DNA of 64,000 bases from Deltaproteobacteria bacterium. GTDB lineage: Bacteria > Myxococcota > Kuafuiibacteriia > Kuafuiibacteriales > Kuafuiibacteriaceae. The position numbers and the translations under genes are program-made. Where the stretch lies: positions 2,904,001 to 2,968,000 of the forward strand of contig JADJBV010000001.1 of the NCBI GenBank assembly GCA_016703535.1. Reading direction: 5' to 3'. Every line of letters starts with the position of its first letter. Within the stretch, counting starts at the first letter, position 1. Below the pieces are notes generated by a model. That model was not told where the DNA came from, did not search any database, and saw only the letters and a program-made list of their open reading frames with translations. Of this stretch, positions 36,385 to 46,080 are shown in pieces.

Positions 36385-38703
36385 ATGATGGAGTACACGC
36401 AAGAGCTCAAAGACACCCTGGCGACGGCTTTCAACGAAGCCCTTCGCCGACGCCATGAGTTCGTGACCTTGGAGCACGTCTTGTACGCGCTCCTGGACGA
36501 TCCCAAAGGCAACAAGATCATTCGGGCCTGTGGCGGTGACGTGCGCACCCTCAAGGCGGATCTCGAGGCCTTCTTCGAGACCAACATGCAGCCCCTGCCT
36601 GAAGGGGTTGAACAAGATCCCCAGCAGACCTTGGCGTTCCAGCGCGTCTTCCAGCGTGCGGTGATGCACGTCCAGTCCTCCGGCAAAAACTTGATGGACT
36701 CGTCCAACCTGTTCGTCGCCTTCTTCCGGGAGCCGGACAGCTACGCGGTGTACCTGCTCCAGAAGCAAGGCATCACCCGCCTCGACGTGGTTCGCTTCAT
36801 CTCCCACGGCATCGCCAAGGTGCCGCAGGAAGGTGAACCCGTCGGCGAAGACGGGGCCCCCGCCCCTGGCGGCCGCAACGAAGAGGCTCAAAAGAACCCC
36901 CTCGAGTCCTTCGCGGTGAACCTCAACGCCGAGGCCACCGCCGGTCGCATCGATCCCTTGATCGGCCGCGACCTGGAGATCGAGCGGGCCGTGCAGGTGC
37001 TCTGCCGGCGCCGCAAGAACAACCCGCTTTTGGTCGGTGAACCCGGCGTTGGCAAGACCGCCATCGCCGAGGGCTTGGCGCTGCGGATCATCAATAAGCA
37101 GGTCCCCGAGATCCTCGAGAACTCGGTGATCTACTCCCTGGACATGGGCGGTCTCTTGGCCGGCACCAAGTTCCGCGGTGACTTCGAAGAGCGGCTGAAG
37201 GGGGTCCTCAACGAGCTGAAGAAGCGGCCCAACGCCATCCTCTTCATCGACGAGATCCACACGGTGGTCGGCGCAGGCGCGACCCAAGACGGCTCGATGG
37301 ACGCCGCCAATCTGATCAAGCCGGCGCTTCAGTCGGGCCAACTCCGCTGCATCGGCTCGACCACCCACAAGGACTACAAGGCCTCGATCGAGAAGGATCA
37401 CGCGTTGGCGCGTCGTTTCCAGAAGATCACCGTCAAGGAGCCGACCGTCGAGGAGACCTACCAAATCCTCAAGGGCCTCCGCCCCGCCTACGAAGGGCAC
37501 CACGGCGTGGTGTACACCGACGGCGCCTTGCGGGCCGCGGCCGAGCTCTCCAGCAAACACATCAACGAGCGGTTTTTGCCGGACAAGGCCATCGACGTGG
37601 TCGACGAGGCCGGCGCGGCCCAACGGCTGCTCCCGGCCGGCAAAAAGAAGAAGAAGATCCGCCCCGCCGACATCGAGAAGATCGTCGCCAAGATCGCCCA
37701 GATCCCGCCGAAGAGTGTCTCCGCCGACGATCGTTCGGCCCTCTCCAAGTTGGCGGAGCAGTTGAAGATGGTGATCTTCGGTCAGGACAAGGCCATCGAG
37801 TCCCTGGCCCAGGCCATCAAGCTCAACCGCTCAGGTTTGGGCAGCCCCGAAAAGCCGGTCGGTTCCTTCGTCTTCGCCGGGCCCACCGGCGTCGGCAAGA
37901 CCGAACTCGCCAAGCAGCTGGCCAAGGTGATGGGCGTCGAGTTCCTGCGCTTCGACATGTCGGAGTACATGGAGAAACACACGGTCTCTCGCCTGATCGG
38001 CGCGCCGCCGGGTTACGTCGGCTTCGATCAGGGTGGCCTGCTCACCGACGCGATCCGCAAGACGCCCCACTGCGTGTTGTTGCTCGACGAGATCGAGAAG
38101 GCGCACCCGGACATCTACAACGTCTTGTTGCAGGTCATGGATCACGCGACCCTGACCGACAACAACGGGCGCCAAGCCGACTTCCGGAACGTGGTCTTGA
38201 TCATGACCACCAACGCCGGCGCTCGGGAGATGGCGGCCAATAAGATCGGCTTCTCCATCAGCAAAGAGGCGGCCTCTGACGCCAACAAGGCCATGGAGCG
38301 GACGTTTTCGCCCGAGTTCCGCAACCGCCTGGACGCGGTCATCACCTTCGACCAGCTCCCCGAGCCGGTGATCATGATGGTGGTCGACAAGTTCATCAGC
38401 GAGTTGGATGTGTTGTTGGCCGAAAAGAAGGTCACCATCGACCTCACCGCCGAGGCCAAGAAGTGGCTCGCCGAAAAGGGCTACAGCCAGCAGTACGGGG
38501 CCCGGCCGATGTCCCGGGTGATCCAGACGGAGTTGAAGCGGGCCTTGGCCGATGAGATCCTCTTCGGTCGCCTGGTGAACGGCGGCCACGTCGAGGTCGA
38601 CGTCGAAGGTGAAGGTGAAGGTCGGAAGCTGAGTATGACCTACACCCAGACCGACCGTCCCCCCGAAGCGAACCCCGACGAAGCGGAAAAAGCCGAGGCA
38701 TAG
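36385..38703 (+). CDS. clpA: ATP-dependent Clp protease ATP-binding subunit ClpA
   Basis: A 772-residue AAA+ unfoldase. Order: N-domain (residues ~1-150), first AAA module with GEPGVGKTAIAEGLA and ILFIDEIHTVVGAG, second module with GPTGVGKTELAKQLA and VLLLDEIEKAHPDIY, and a C-terminal small domain (YGARPMSRVIQ). The ClpP-binding loop of the IGF/L type is not obvious by eye. It works with ClpP and ClpS in regulated proteolysis. Two adjacent ATGs (36385, 36388) could start it. Confidence 0.96.
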   Translation: MMEYTQELKDTLATAFNEALRRRHEFVTLEHVLYALLDDPKGNKIIRACGGDVRTLKADLEAFFETNMQPLPEGVEQDPQQTLAFQRVFQRAVMHVQSSGKNLMDSSNLFVAFFREPDSYAVYLLQKQGITRLDVVRFISHGIAKVPQEGEPVGEDGAPAPGGRNEEAQKNPLESFAVNLNAEATAGRIDPLIGRDLEIERAVQVLCRRRKNNPLLVGEPGVGKTAIAEGLALRIINKQVPEILENSVIYSLDMGGLLAGTKFRGDFEERLKGVLNELKKRPNAILFIDEIHTVVGAGATQDGSMDAANLIKPALQSGQLRCIGSTTHKDYKASIEKDHALARRFQKITVKEPTVEETYQILKGLRPAYEGHHGVVYTDGALRAAAELSSKHINERFLPDKAIDVVDEAGAAQRLLPAGKKKKKIRPADIEKIVAKIAQIPPKSVSADDRSALSKLAEQLKMVIFGQDKAIESLAQAIKLNRSGLGSPEKPVGSFVFAGPTGVGKTELAKQLAKVMGVEFLRFDMSEYMEKHTVSRLIGAPPGYVGFDQGGLLTDAIRKTPHCVLLLDEIEKAHPDIYNVLLQVMDHATLTDNNGRQADFRNVVLIMTTNAGAREMAANKIGFSISKEAASDANKAMERTFSPEFRNRLDAVITFDQLPEPVIMMVVDKFISELDVLLAEKKVTIDLTAEAKKWLAEKGYSQQYGARPMSRVIQTELKRALADEILFGRLVNGGHVEVDVEGEGEGRKLSMTYTQTDRPPEANPDEAEKAEA

Positions 38704-38736
38704 CGTCCCAATCAGAGACGATCTACCATCCGGGCG

Positions 38737-40611
38737 TTGACTTGGGCCCACTCCCACTTGGCGTTTCGGCAGGACGCCCAGCTCCGCTACACCTGGGCCT
38801 TCGCGCCGGTGGCAGGGCCAGACTTGGAGCACTTGATCGGTCGCAGCGATCAGGAAGTGTTCCCGGAGCGAGTGGCGGCTCGACTCACCTCTCTCAAGCA
38901 CAAGGCCCGGACCGAAGGCCCCCTCCAAGCCGAGATCGATCTCGGCGAAGGGGACGATCGGCGGGTCTATGAGTTGGTGTTGGCCCCCGACGGAGAGGCC
39001 GGGATCCGAGGTTCGATGGTGGACGTGACCACTCGGGTCCGCCAACGGGAACAAGCGGTCGCGACGGCCCGAGACTTCCGCTCGATCCTCGAGAGCGACT
39101 GGCTCAACATCATCGTGTTGTCCCCGGACCGCCGGGTGCGGCTGGCCAGCGCCGGGGCCCGCCGAGCGGCCCAACACTTGATCGGTGCACCGCTCGCGTT
39201 GGGCATGGTGATGGATCGCCTGTTGCCCGAGGCCCGCCGGGAGACCTTCCGCACCCAGGTCCAGCAAGCCTTGGGTGGGGTTCCGGTCGAGGCCGATCTG
39301 ACCTTGATCGGGCCAGACGGGCCCCGGCACTTTCATTATGGGTTCGGCGCGACCCGGAACTCGTTGGGCGAGATCACCGGCGTGTTGCTCCTGGCCTTGG
39401 AGACCACCGCCCTAAGGCAGGCCCTGGAGGCCCAAGAAGAGAGCCTCCGCCAACTCCGGCACTCCCAACGCCTCGAGAGCCTGGGGCTCTTGGCCGCCGG
39501 CGTGGCCCACGACTTCAACAACCTGCTGGTGAGTGTGCTCAGCAACACCGACACCGTGTTGGGCGACGAGCTCCTGCCCGAGCCGCTGCGGGAGCCCCTC
39601 GAAGACGTCAAGACCGGGGCTCAGCGGGCGGCCGATCTGACCCGGCAGCTCTTGGCCTACGCCGGCAAGTCCAAGCCGACCATCGAGCGGGTCGATCTCA
39701 ACCGCCTGGTCACCGAGATGGTGCAGCTGCTGCGGGTCTCGATGTTCAAGGGCGCTCGCCTGACCCTGGAGCTCGACACCGACCTACCGACGATCGAAGC
39801 CGACCGGGCCCAGGTCCAACAGATCGTGATGAACTTGGTGACCAACGCCTCGGAGGCGGTGGGCCTAGAGGGTGCGGTGCGGATCAGCACCCGCACCGCC
39901 TTTCACCCGACGCCCCCCGACGGCACCTTGTTTCAAGGCCCGTGGGTGGCCTCCAACTTCGTGGTGTTGGTGGTCGAGGACAGCGGCCCCGGGATCCCAC
40001 CCGAGGTGCAGGGCCGGATCTTCGATCCCTTCTTCACCACCAAGTTTTCTGGCCGTGGTTTGGGACTGTCTTCGGTATTGGGGATCGTCCATGCCCATCA
40101 AGGTGGGATCGTGGTCGAGAGCGGCCCGAACACCGGCACCAAGATGAAGGTGCTTCTGCCGTTTTCCCAGCGACTCCCCGAGTCGACGCCGCCGCCGATC
40201 CTCGAGGCCAGCCCGGGGGCGGCCCGGATCTTGGTGGTCGACGACGACCCTGGGGTGCGCCGGGCCTTAACTCGGCAGCTGAAGCGCCTGGGCCACGAGG
40301 CGGAGCTGGTCGACAACGGTGTGTCGGCCTTGGCTCGCTTGGCGTCCCAGCCCGAGGTGTTTCGGGTGGTGGTCTTGGATCGAACGATGCCGGGGATGTC
40401 GGGCGAAGAGGTCCTCAAGGAGATCCGCGCTCAATACCCAAACCTGAAGGTGCTGCTGATCTCCGGCTTGGCCGCCCCCAGCCACGCCCCGGGTGTGCCT
40501 CAGCCTGACGCCTTTTTGCCCAAACCCTTCACCATCACCGACCTGGGCGAACGGCTCCTCGAGTTGCTCAGTGAGAGTGGTCGTGGGCCTGGCCCGGCGG
40601 CAGGGCGCTGA
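38737..40611 (+). CDS. Hybrid histidine kinase: PAS-PAS-HisKA-HATPase-REC, soluble
   Basis: About 624 residues from a TTG; the true start is uncertain. Residues ~10-105 form a PAS-like fold (LRYTWAFAPVAGPDLEHLIG), ~120-230 a second. The phospho-acceptor is GVAHDFNNLLVSVLSN, the N-box VMNLVTNASEAV, the lid FSGRGLGLSSVLGIV, and the C-terminal receiver has DDDPGVRR and VVLDRTMPGMSGEE. No membrane helix, so it senses a cytoplasmic signal. No dedicated output regulator lies next to it. Its 3' end overlaps the convergent VKOR-DsbA gene by 44 bases. Confidence 0.88.
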   Translation: MTWAHSHLAFRQDAQLRYTWAFAPVAGPDLEHLIGRSDQEVFPERVAARLTSLKHKARTEGPLQAEIDLGEGDDRRVYELVLAPDGEAGIRGSMVDVTTRVRQREQAVATARDFRSILESDWLNIIVLSPDRRVRLASAGARRAAQHLIGAPLALGMVMDRLLPEARRETFRTQVQQALGGVPVEADLTLIGPDGPRHFHYGFGATRNSLGEITGVLLLALETTALRQALEAQEESLRQLRHSQRLESLGLLAAGVAHDFNNLLVSVLSNTDTVLGDELLPEPLREPLEDVKTGAQRAADLTRQLLAYAGKSKPTIERVDLNRLVTEMVQLLRVSMFKGARLTLELDTDLPTIEADRAQVQQIVMNLVTNASEAVGLEGAVRISTRTAFHPTPPDGTLFQGPWVASNFVVLVVEDSGPGIPPEVQGRIFDPFFTTKFSGRGLGLSSVLGIVHAHQGGIVVESGPNTGTKMKVLLPFSQRLPESTPPPILEASPGAARILVVDDDPGVRRALTRQLKRLGHEAELVDNGVSALARLASQPEVFRVVVLDRTMPGMSGEEVLKEIRAQYPNLKVLLISGLAAPSHAPGVPQPDAFLPKPFTITDLGERLLELLSESGRGPGPAAGR

Positions 40612-41950
40612 AGCTGGGGGCCGAGGGGTCACCTTGGGCCAAGATCATCGCGTAGAGGAACGGCGCCACCGGGTGCACCGAACGACCGTTCACCAATAGC
40701 AGCGGCGTACCTTGCAGGTCGTAGCGGGCCGCGTATTCGATGTCCTCGGCCAACTTCTTCTGGGTGTCGGGGTGCACGATGCAGGCCTCCAAGACCCGCC
40801 GCTCCACCTTGGCCTTCTCCTGGGCCAGCTGGAACAAGCGATCCATGGTGATGGTCTGCTGCTCCAGGAACACGGCCCGACGGACGGCGCCATAACCGGC
40901 CTCGCCCTCCATGCAGATCATCGCCTTGGCCCCGTCGCAGCGGACCTTGGTCGGGTCGGTCATGTTGGGCGGGACCTTGGGGTTGCAGGTCCCATCCAGC
41001 GGGAACCAACGTGACTCGTGGCTGAAGGCCCCGGGCGCCTCCTCTTCCAGCTGGGCCATCACCTCCGAGAGGTGGCGGCAGTGCCCACAACGCAGATCAC
41101 TCCAGTCGAGGAGGTGGACCTTGGAGCCCCGGGGGCCGATCACCAAGCGGCTGGCGTAGACCGCCGAGGGCGGTGGCCGGCCGTTCTTGAACTCCAACAG
41201 ACCATCGGCCACCGCTTGTCGGCCTTGGGGCGGCAGGTTGGCGAGGAACTGACCCAAGGCGTCACCCGGCGGCGGTGGCGGCGGCGGTTGGCCGGCCGGA
41301 GGGGGCGCGACTTTTTTGGTGCCGAGATCGACCACCCGCTCGTGGGGTGTCCGGCTGCCCGGGAAGAGGAGCACCACCCACGCGCCGACGATCAAGGCCG
41401 CCGCCGGCCCCAGCACCTTGGCCGCTCCGACCTGAGCGAAGGGCTGCTCGGGTCGCAAGCGGAAAGCGACCGCGGCGAAGGCCCCGACCAAACAATAGGT
41501 GGCGATGCAGGTCAGGCAGTAGGTCCCGAGCTGGACCGTGATCAGGAACAGGGCGATCGACACCAACACCCCGACCCCGGCGAACAACCGCAGGGCGTGC
41601 AGGCCCGGCGCCAGGCTTCGTCCCAACAAGGCCGACCGCACCAAAAGTACGGTCAGGCCGAACACCGACAGGCCGTAGACCAAGCCCCAACCGGCCACCG
41701 GGACCCCGGTCAGGGTGTGGATTTGGATGGCGACCGGCGAGGTCCAGACCTGGGCGCAGTTGAAGCGTTCGTCGATCGCGCAGGAGATCTCGCCGCCAGC
41801 GAGGCTGATCAGCAGCTCCGCCCATTGAAAGAGGGCCAGGAGCGACAAGCCGAGCCCCAACACCAACAGGAGCGACAGCCCGACGACGGGAGGTACCCGG
41901 GGGGCAACCCCTTCGTTCACCGCCTCGTCCCGTTTTTTTGCCCGAGCCAT
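40568..41950 (-). CDS. VKOR-DsbA fusion: disulfide-forming membrane protein
   Basis: A 460-residue fusion. The N-terminal part has four or five membrane helices with the VKOR loop cysteines (EISCAIDERFNCAQV) and the quinone-side CxxC (YCLTC). A proline-rich linker (AGQPPPPPPPGD) leads to a DsbA-like thioredoxin domain with the CGHC active site in SDLRCGHCRHL and the cis-Pro segment LQGTPLLLVNGR. It would oxidise cysteines of exported proteins and pass electrons to quinone in one polypeptide. The start is taken at the ATG at 41950 (MARAKKRDE). Upstream in-frame sequence is proline-rich and unlikely to be coding. Confidence 0.9.
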   Translation of the reverse strand: MARAKKRDEAVNEGVAPRVPPVVGLSLLLVLGLGLSLLALFQWAELLISLAGGEISCAIDERFNCAQVWTSPVAIQIHTLTGVPVAGWGLVYGLSVFGLTVLLVRSALLGRSLAPGLHALRLFAGVGVLVSIALFLITVQLGTYCLTCIATYCLVGAFAAVAFRLRPEQPFAQVGAAKVLGPAAALIVGAWVVLLFPGSRTPHERVVDLGTKKVAPPPAGQPPPPPPPGDALGQFLANLPPQGRQAVADGLLEFKNGRPPPSAVYASRLVIGPRGSKVHLLDWSDLRCGHCRHLSEVMAQLEEEAPGAFSHESRWFPLDGTCNPKVPPNMTDPTKVRCDGAKAMICMEGEAGYGAVRRAVFLEQQTITMDRLFQLAQEKAKVERRVLEACIVHPDTQKKLAEDIEYAARYDLQGTPLLLVNGRSVHPVAPFLYAMILAQGDPSAPSFSALPPGQAHDHSH

Positions 41951-42059
41951 CCGCCCGAAGGGATAGCGGCCAGGCACCCCCGAGTCCAGCCCCGGCGTCG
42001 GTCTCGCCCCCCTACCCGGCCAAGGCCCCGGCCGCCCCCGCCCCTGATATCCTGGGCCG

Positions 42060-42776
42060 GTGCGCTGGGCACTTTTGGTCAGCTGCGAACATGCCTCCCC
42101 GGAGGTCCCGGCGGGGCTGGAGCTGGGGGTCCCCGCCGACGTGCTCCGATCCCACACCGGCTGGGACGAAGGTGCCCAAACCGTCGCCGCTTTGGTGGCC
42201 CGGACCTTCGGCGCACCGGCCCACTACGGCGCCTATACGCGGTTGATCGCGGATCTCAACCGCAGCCCCACCAACCCCGAGGTGGTGCCGGCGATCGCCT
42301 TCGGCACGCCCGTCCCAGGGAATCAGGGCCTCAGCGCCGCCGAACGTCAGGACCGGATCGAACGGTACCACCAGCCCTATTGGCGAGCGGTCCTGGCCGA
42401 ACTTTGTCAGCTGTTTTTGGCGGACCCGGAGCGGGTGGTGCTCCACCTGTCGGTGCACAGCTTCACCCCCGAGCTGAACGGCCAGGTCCGCCCCATGCCA
42501 GTGGGGGTGCTCTACGATCCTGCCCAGCCCCTCGAGGAGTTGGTCGCCCACACCTTGATCGGGGCCTATCAAAAGGCCGGCCTGACCCTGGCCGAAAACC
42601 GCCCCTACGACGGCCGAGCCGACGCCTTGACCACCGCCTGCCGCGGCTTCTTCCGGGCCGAACGTTACGCGGGGGTGGAGATCGAGCTGAACCAGGGCCG
42701 ACTCCACGAGTTAGATCGCTTGAGCCAACCCTTGCTCCAGGGCTTGGCGCAGCTCCTCGGACAACGGGATGGCTGA
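42060..42776 (+). CDS. N-formylglutamate amidohydrolase family protein
   Basis: A 238-residue protein of the FGase family (Zn-dependent hydrolysis of N-formyl amides). Motifs seen are LVSCEHASPEVP, the DLNRSPTN segment and the HLSVHSFTP metal-ligand region. GTG start. No histidine-degradation genes are nearby, so the true substrate may differ from N-formylglutamate. Its 3' end overlaps the convergent pseudouridine synthase gene by 66 bases. Confidence 0.85.
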   Translation: MRWALLVSCEHASPEVPAGLELGVPADVLRSHTGWDEGAQTVAALVARTFGAPAHYGAYTRLIADLNRSPTNPEVVPAIAFGTPVPGNQGLSAAERQDRIERYHQPYWRAVLAELCQLFLADPERVVLHLSVHSFTPELNGQVRPMPVGVLYDPAQPLEELVAHTLIGAYQKAGLTLAENRPYDGRADALTTACRGFFRAERYAGVEIELNQGRLHELDRLSQPLLQGLAQLLGQRDG

Positions 42777-43721
42777 TCGCTCGAGGAGCTCATAAAAATC
42801 AGGCGGCGGCGGCGCCACCAAAAAAAGAGGGGCCTTGGTCACCGGGTGGGTCAGCCGTGCCGAGTGGGCGTGCAGCGCTTGCCGCGGGTGGCCCACCGTC
42901 GCCAACACCTCGGCCTCCTCGCAGTGGGGCTGGAGCGCACGAATAAAAAAAGCCTCTCCACCGAGGTAAAGTTTGTCGCCCACGATCGGCAACCCAGCAT
43001 GGGCGAGGTGCAAGCGGATCTGGTGCTGCCGCCCAGTTTTGGGCCGCGCTTCGACCAAGGCCGCTCCTTCCCCCCGAGCCAGGACCCGCACCATGGTCAA
43101 GGACGGCAAGGCCCCCTCCCCACCGATCTCCATGATCACGCCACTTTCGCTTTGAGGGCGCAGGCGCATCGGCTGATCCAAGTGCAAGTCGTCTTGCGGT
43201 GGCACGCCTTTGACGACCGCCAGGTAACTTTTTTCGACGTCCCGGCCCGCGAAGAGGTGGGTCATGGCCCGGGCGATCGCGGGGTCTCGCACCATGATCA
43301 CCAGCCCCGAGGTCTCCTTGTCGATCCGATGGGCCAGATCCAAGGTGTCGTCCTCGAGCCGGCTGCGCATGATCCGAATCAAGGTGCGGTGGTAGGCCGA
43401 AGCGGTCGGGTGCACCACCAGGTTGCCCGGCTTGCTGACCGCCACCAGGTGTTCGTCCTGGTGCACGATCGGGATCTCCAGATCGTCGCTGGGCGCCTCC
43501 TCCAGCTTCTTCCGCTTGAGGAAAAGTTCGTCGCCCTCGAAGACCCGAGTGGCCGGCTTCTCTAAAAGCCCGCCCGGGACCTTTCGCAAGTTACCTTGCC
43601 GAACGATCTCGGCCGCCCGAGAGCGGGACATGCGGCGCAGGCGACGGGCCAAGAAGACGTCGGCGCGCAGCCCGTCTTCGTGGGACAACACCACAAACGG
43701 GACCTCGATCTCGTCCCCCAC
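42711..43721 (-). CDS. RluA-family pseudouridine synthase with S4 domain
   Basis: A 336-residue RNA-modifying enzyme. Residues ~18-80 are an S4-like RNA-binding domain (RADVFLARRLRRMSRSRAAEIVRQGNL, abbreviated as RADVFLARRL..RSRAAEIVRQG). The catalytic aspartate is in the canonical HRIDKETSGL. Later motifs GRQHQIRLHLAH and PIVGDKLY match RluC/RluD. It isomerises uridines in 23S rRNA or tRNA; which positions is not decidable. It carries two GCAAG-N4-CTTGC palindromes (43184 and 43586). Confidence 0.92.
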   Translation of the reverse strand: MGDEIEVPFVVLSHEDGLRADVFLARRLRRMSRSRAAEIVRQGNLRKVPGGLLEKPATRVFEGDELFLKRKKLEEAPSDDLEIPIVHQDEHLVAVSKPGNLVVHPTASAYHRTLIRIMRSRLEDDTLDLAHRIDKETSGLVIMVRDPAIARAMTHLFAGRDVEKSYLAVVKGVPPQDDLHLDQPMRLRPQSESGVIMEIGGEGALPSLTMVRVLARGEGAALVEARPKTGRQHQIRLHLAHAGLPIVGDKLYLGGEAFFIRALQPHCEEAEVLATVGHPRQALHAHSARLTHPVTKAPLFLVAPPPPDFYELLERSAIPLSEELRQALEQGLAQAI

Positions 43722-43769
43722 GGCTGGAAAGAATCGAGGGAGGCGGCGGAAAGCAACCGCCCTGTGGGC

Positions 43770-44864
43770 TCAGCTGAGGGCGAGGCCGGTGCCGTCGAGG
43801 AGGCGGATGGCCCGATCGCTCAGCCGCATCTCCATGGTGCGGGCGTGGCCCTTGGCGTCGCCGGCCATCTGCACCGGCAAGGGTTCGGTGCTCTCCACCC
43901 GCACCGACTCCACCAAGAAGTCGACGAAGTCAGGGGTCTTCAGATCCCCGCGCCACAAGCCGGGCAAGTGGGTCAACAGGTAGGTGATCGACGCGGTCGA
44001 GACTCGCACGTGGAAGCGGTCGGTCCGGCGCAGCGCGTGGGGCAAGGCCTTCAGGCCATAACCGTAGAAAGGTGAGGTGCCCATGGCGACGCCCCGGGCG
44101 TGCCCCTCGAACAAGGTGGCCCCCTGTTCGAGCGGGATCTCTTCGCCGTTTTCGGGATCCAGGATCGACGCCCGGCCGGTCGCGATCACCCGGACCTTGG
44201 CCCGCTGGGCCTTGAGTTCGGTCGGGATGGTGCGGGTGCCGATGGCGTAGAAGTAGCCGGCCAAGGTCTTGGCGCAGACCTGCCCGACCTTGGACTTGGT
44301 GGAGCGGACCAGGTCGACGTAGTCGTTCAACACCTGGGCGTCGTAGCCCATCGAGGCGAACGGGAAGACCCAGCCGGTGTTGGGATCTTCGATCAGGCGG
44401 AGGGGCCGAGCGTTGGGGCGATCGCCGCCCATCAACCGGGCCACGTCTTCGATCGGCTTGCCCGAGCCGGTGAGGTTGGCGAGGCCGTTTCCGGTGCCGA
44501 GCTTGAGCAGGCCCAGATCCGGCAACGCGGTGCGACGACCCCGGGCTTCGGCGGCCTGGTGCAGGAGGTTGATGGTGGTGGTGATGGTGCCGTCGCCGCC
44601 GCCGACCAACAGCGAATGATAACGGCGGTCGATGATCGACCGGGCCGCGGCCTGCCCCTCTTCGATGGAGCGGCAGTAGTAGAGGTCTTCGGCGGGGACC
44701 ACCCGAAGGAGCGCGTCCCGGACCGAAGGGCCGACCCGTTTGGCGTGGGCGTTGAGGAGGACGGCAGCGCGAGGGGTTTCACGGACCAGTCGCAGCTCGG
44801 CTCGGCCCCGGGGGGACTCGAGGGTTTCATCGAGCGGGCGAAGTCGGCTGGGGCTCGGCAACAT
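43770..44864 (-). CDS. Diacylglycerol kinase-type lipid kinase
   Basis: A 364-residue protein of the DAGK_cat family. The nucleotide-binding GGGDGT is present in LLVGGGDGTITTTIN, and the second conserved block is LKLGTGNGLANL. The C-terminal beta-sandwich half contains VQMAGDAKGHA, equivalent to the family's QxDGE. It phosphorylates diacylglycerol, a sphingoid base or a similar lipid at the membrane. The ~30-residue N-terminal extension is variable in this family. Confidence 0.85.
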   Translation of the reverse strand: MLPSPSRLRPLDETLESPRGRAELRLVRETPRAAVLLNAHAKRVGPSVRDALLRVVPAEDLYYCRSIEEGQAAARSIIDRRYHSLLVGGGDGTITTTINLLHQAAEARGRRTALPDLGLLKLGTGNGLANLTGSGKPIEDVARLMGGDRPNARPLRLIEDPNTGWVFPFASMGYDAQVLNDYVDLVRSTKSKVGQVCAKTLAGYFYAIGTRTIPTELKAQRAKVRVIATGRASILDPENGEEIPLEQGATLFEGHARGVAMGTSPFYGYGLKALPHALRRTDRFHVRVSTASITYLLTHLPGLWRGDLKTPDFVDFLVESVRVESTEPLPVQMAGDAKGHARTMEMRLSDRAIRLLDGTGLALS

Positions 44865-45052
44865 GCGGGTGAGGCTTGAGCAACGGTCGGGCCAACAGAC
44901 CGGGCCGTCGAAAAGTGACGCAAAATCACCACACCGGTGGAAAATCGAGGGGTTTCAAGTGCGTAGCTTCGTACGCAGTGCGTCGTGACCTACGCAGGCC
45001 CCCGCGTCGCCCTGTTCGCGCCATCCCGGCGTCACCTGGGGTGTGCCCAGGA
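44865..45052. other. Intergenic region with a hairpin
   Basis: 188 bp between two leftward genes, more AT-rich than average at 44910-44950. It holds a short hairpin, GCGTA-GCTTCG-TACGC, followed by a further GCGT..ACGC pair up to ~44996. It probably contains the promoter of the lipid kinase gene, but I cannot define -35/-10 boxes with confidence. Confidence 0.35.
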
Positions 45053-45286
45053 TCACCGGACGAAGGCGTCGGGGGTGGCCACGAAGGCCAGCCGATTGGG
45101 CCCACAGAAGTAGTAGGTCTGGTCTCGGTAGACGGCGGCTTCGGTGAGGGGGGTCTTTTCGCAGGCCTCGCCGCTCACCGGGTCCTTGACCAGGGTCCCG
45201 TCGGCGGGGGGCTCGGCATAACCGACCGGCGCCGCCCGAGAGCAGCCCAGGAGCGCCAGCAGGCCCAACGCCGTCGCCAGCTTCAT
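45053..45286 (-). CDS. Small lipoprotein with a YHS-like domain
   Basis: A 77-residue protein: signal peptide with lipobox Cys15 (GLLALLGC) and then a YHS-type metal-binding segment (DPVSGEACEKTPLTEAAVYRDQTYYFC, seen as DPVSGEAC and YRDQTYYFCGPN). YHS domains occur in metal-handling proteins; a periplasmic heavy-metal role is possible. The start overlaps the stop of the GNAT gene (ATGA). Confidence 0.8.
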   Translation of the reverse strand: MKLATALGLLALLGCSRAAPVGYAEPPADGTLVKDPVSGEACEKTPLTEAAVYRDQTYYFCGPNRLAFVATPDAFVR

Positions 45287-46077
45287 CGTCGGGTGAGCCC
45301 GATCAGGCCGGGGCCGGGAGGAGCGGCCTCCACGCGTCGCCCGGTCACCTTGGCCTTGAGCCAGGACTGGGCCTGAAAGAACCCGGCGTTTTCGATCAGC
45401 CGCACCGCCGCTTCATCCCCCAGCTCGACCGCCGCGGTCGGCCGCAACTTCAACGCCAGGAGCTCCTCGGCCAAGGCGGTCAACACCGCCCGCCCAAAAC
45501 CCCGGCCCCGTGACCCCTCGACGGTATAAGCGTGGCAACGAGCGACGTCCTTTTGCAGGTGGGTCACGGCGGCCACCGCCACCAGCTCACCCCGGAGCGC
45601 CAGCACGTACACCGGCGTGTCTTCGGCCAGCTTGGGGAACATCGGCTTCACCACCCGCAGATCGTCGAGGCGCGTGCATTGGCGCACCGCGGGTGACGGC
45701 GCGAGGCGGGCCCGATCGACCTGGTAGTAGGCCAACGCTCCGACCGGCTCGGCGATCAGCCCCGACGCCACCCCGGAAGATGCCCAAAAGGGAAAGGCCA
45801 AGTCGAAGAGGCCACGCTCCGCGGGGAAGGCGGCCAACAACGGCGGCAGATCCAGGACCCGGGTGGCGGTCAGCTGAGCGACGCTCCCCAATCCCAACGA
45901 TTTTTGGCCCCAACGCACAGTGACGAAGCTGGCGGGGCGCTCCACGTCTTCGGCGAAGACCGTGACCAAACCGTCCACGCCCAACAGGCACTCGTCATAG
46001 GCCTCCAGGTTGGTGACCAAGTGTTCCTCGAGGATCCCGGCGATCCGGGACCGGTCGGTGATCTCGATGGCGGCCAT
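45283..46077 (-). CDS. GNAT family N-acetyltransferase
   Basis: A 264-residue protein. The acetyl-CoA-binding loop GSRGRGFGRAVL (Q/RxxGxG/A type) lies at about residue 195, after the strand LVAVAAVTHL. The N-terminal ~130 residues are less typical and may be substrate-specific. Followed by the YHS-like lipoprotein gene, with overlapping stop and start. Substrate unknown. Confidence 0.8.
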   Translation of the reverse strand: MAAIEITDRSRIAGILEEHLVTNLEAYDECLLGVDGLVTVFAEDVERPASFVTVRWGQKSLGLGSVAQLTATRVLDLPPLLAAFPAERGLFDLAFPFWASSGVASGLIAEPVGALAYYQVDRARLAPSPAVRQCTRLDDLRVVKPMFPKLAEDTPVYVLALRGELVAVAAVTHLQKDVARCHAYTVEGSRGRGFGRAVLTALAEELLALKLRPTAAVELGDEAAVRLIENAGFFQAQSWLKAKVTGRRVEAAPPGPGLIGLTRR

Positions 46078-46080
46078 GGC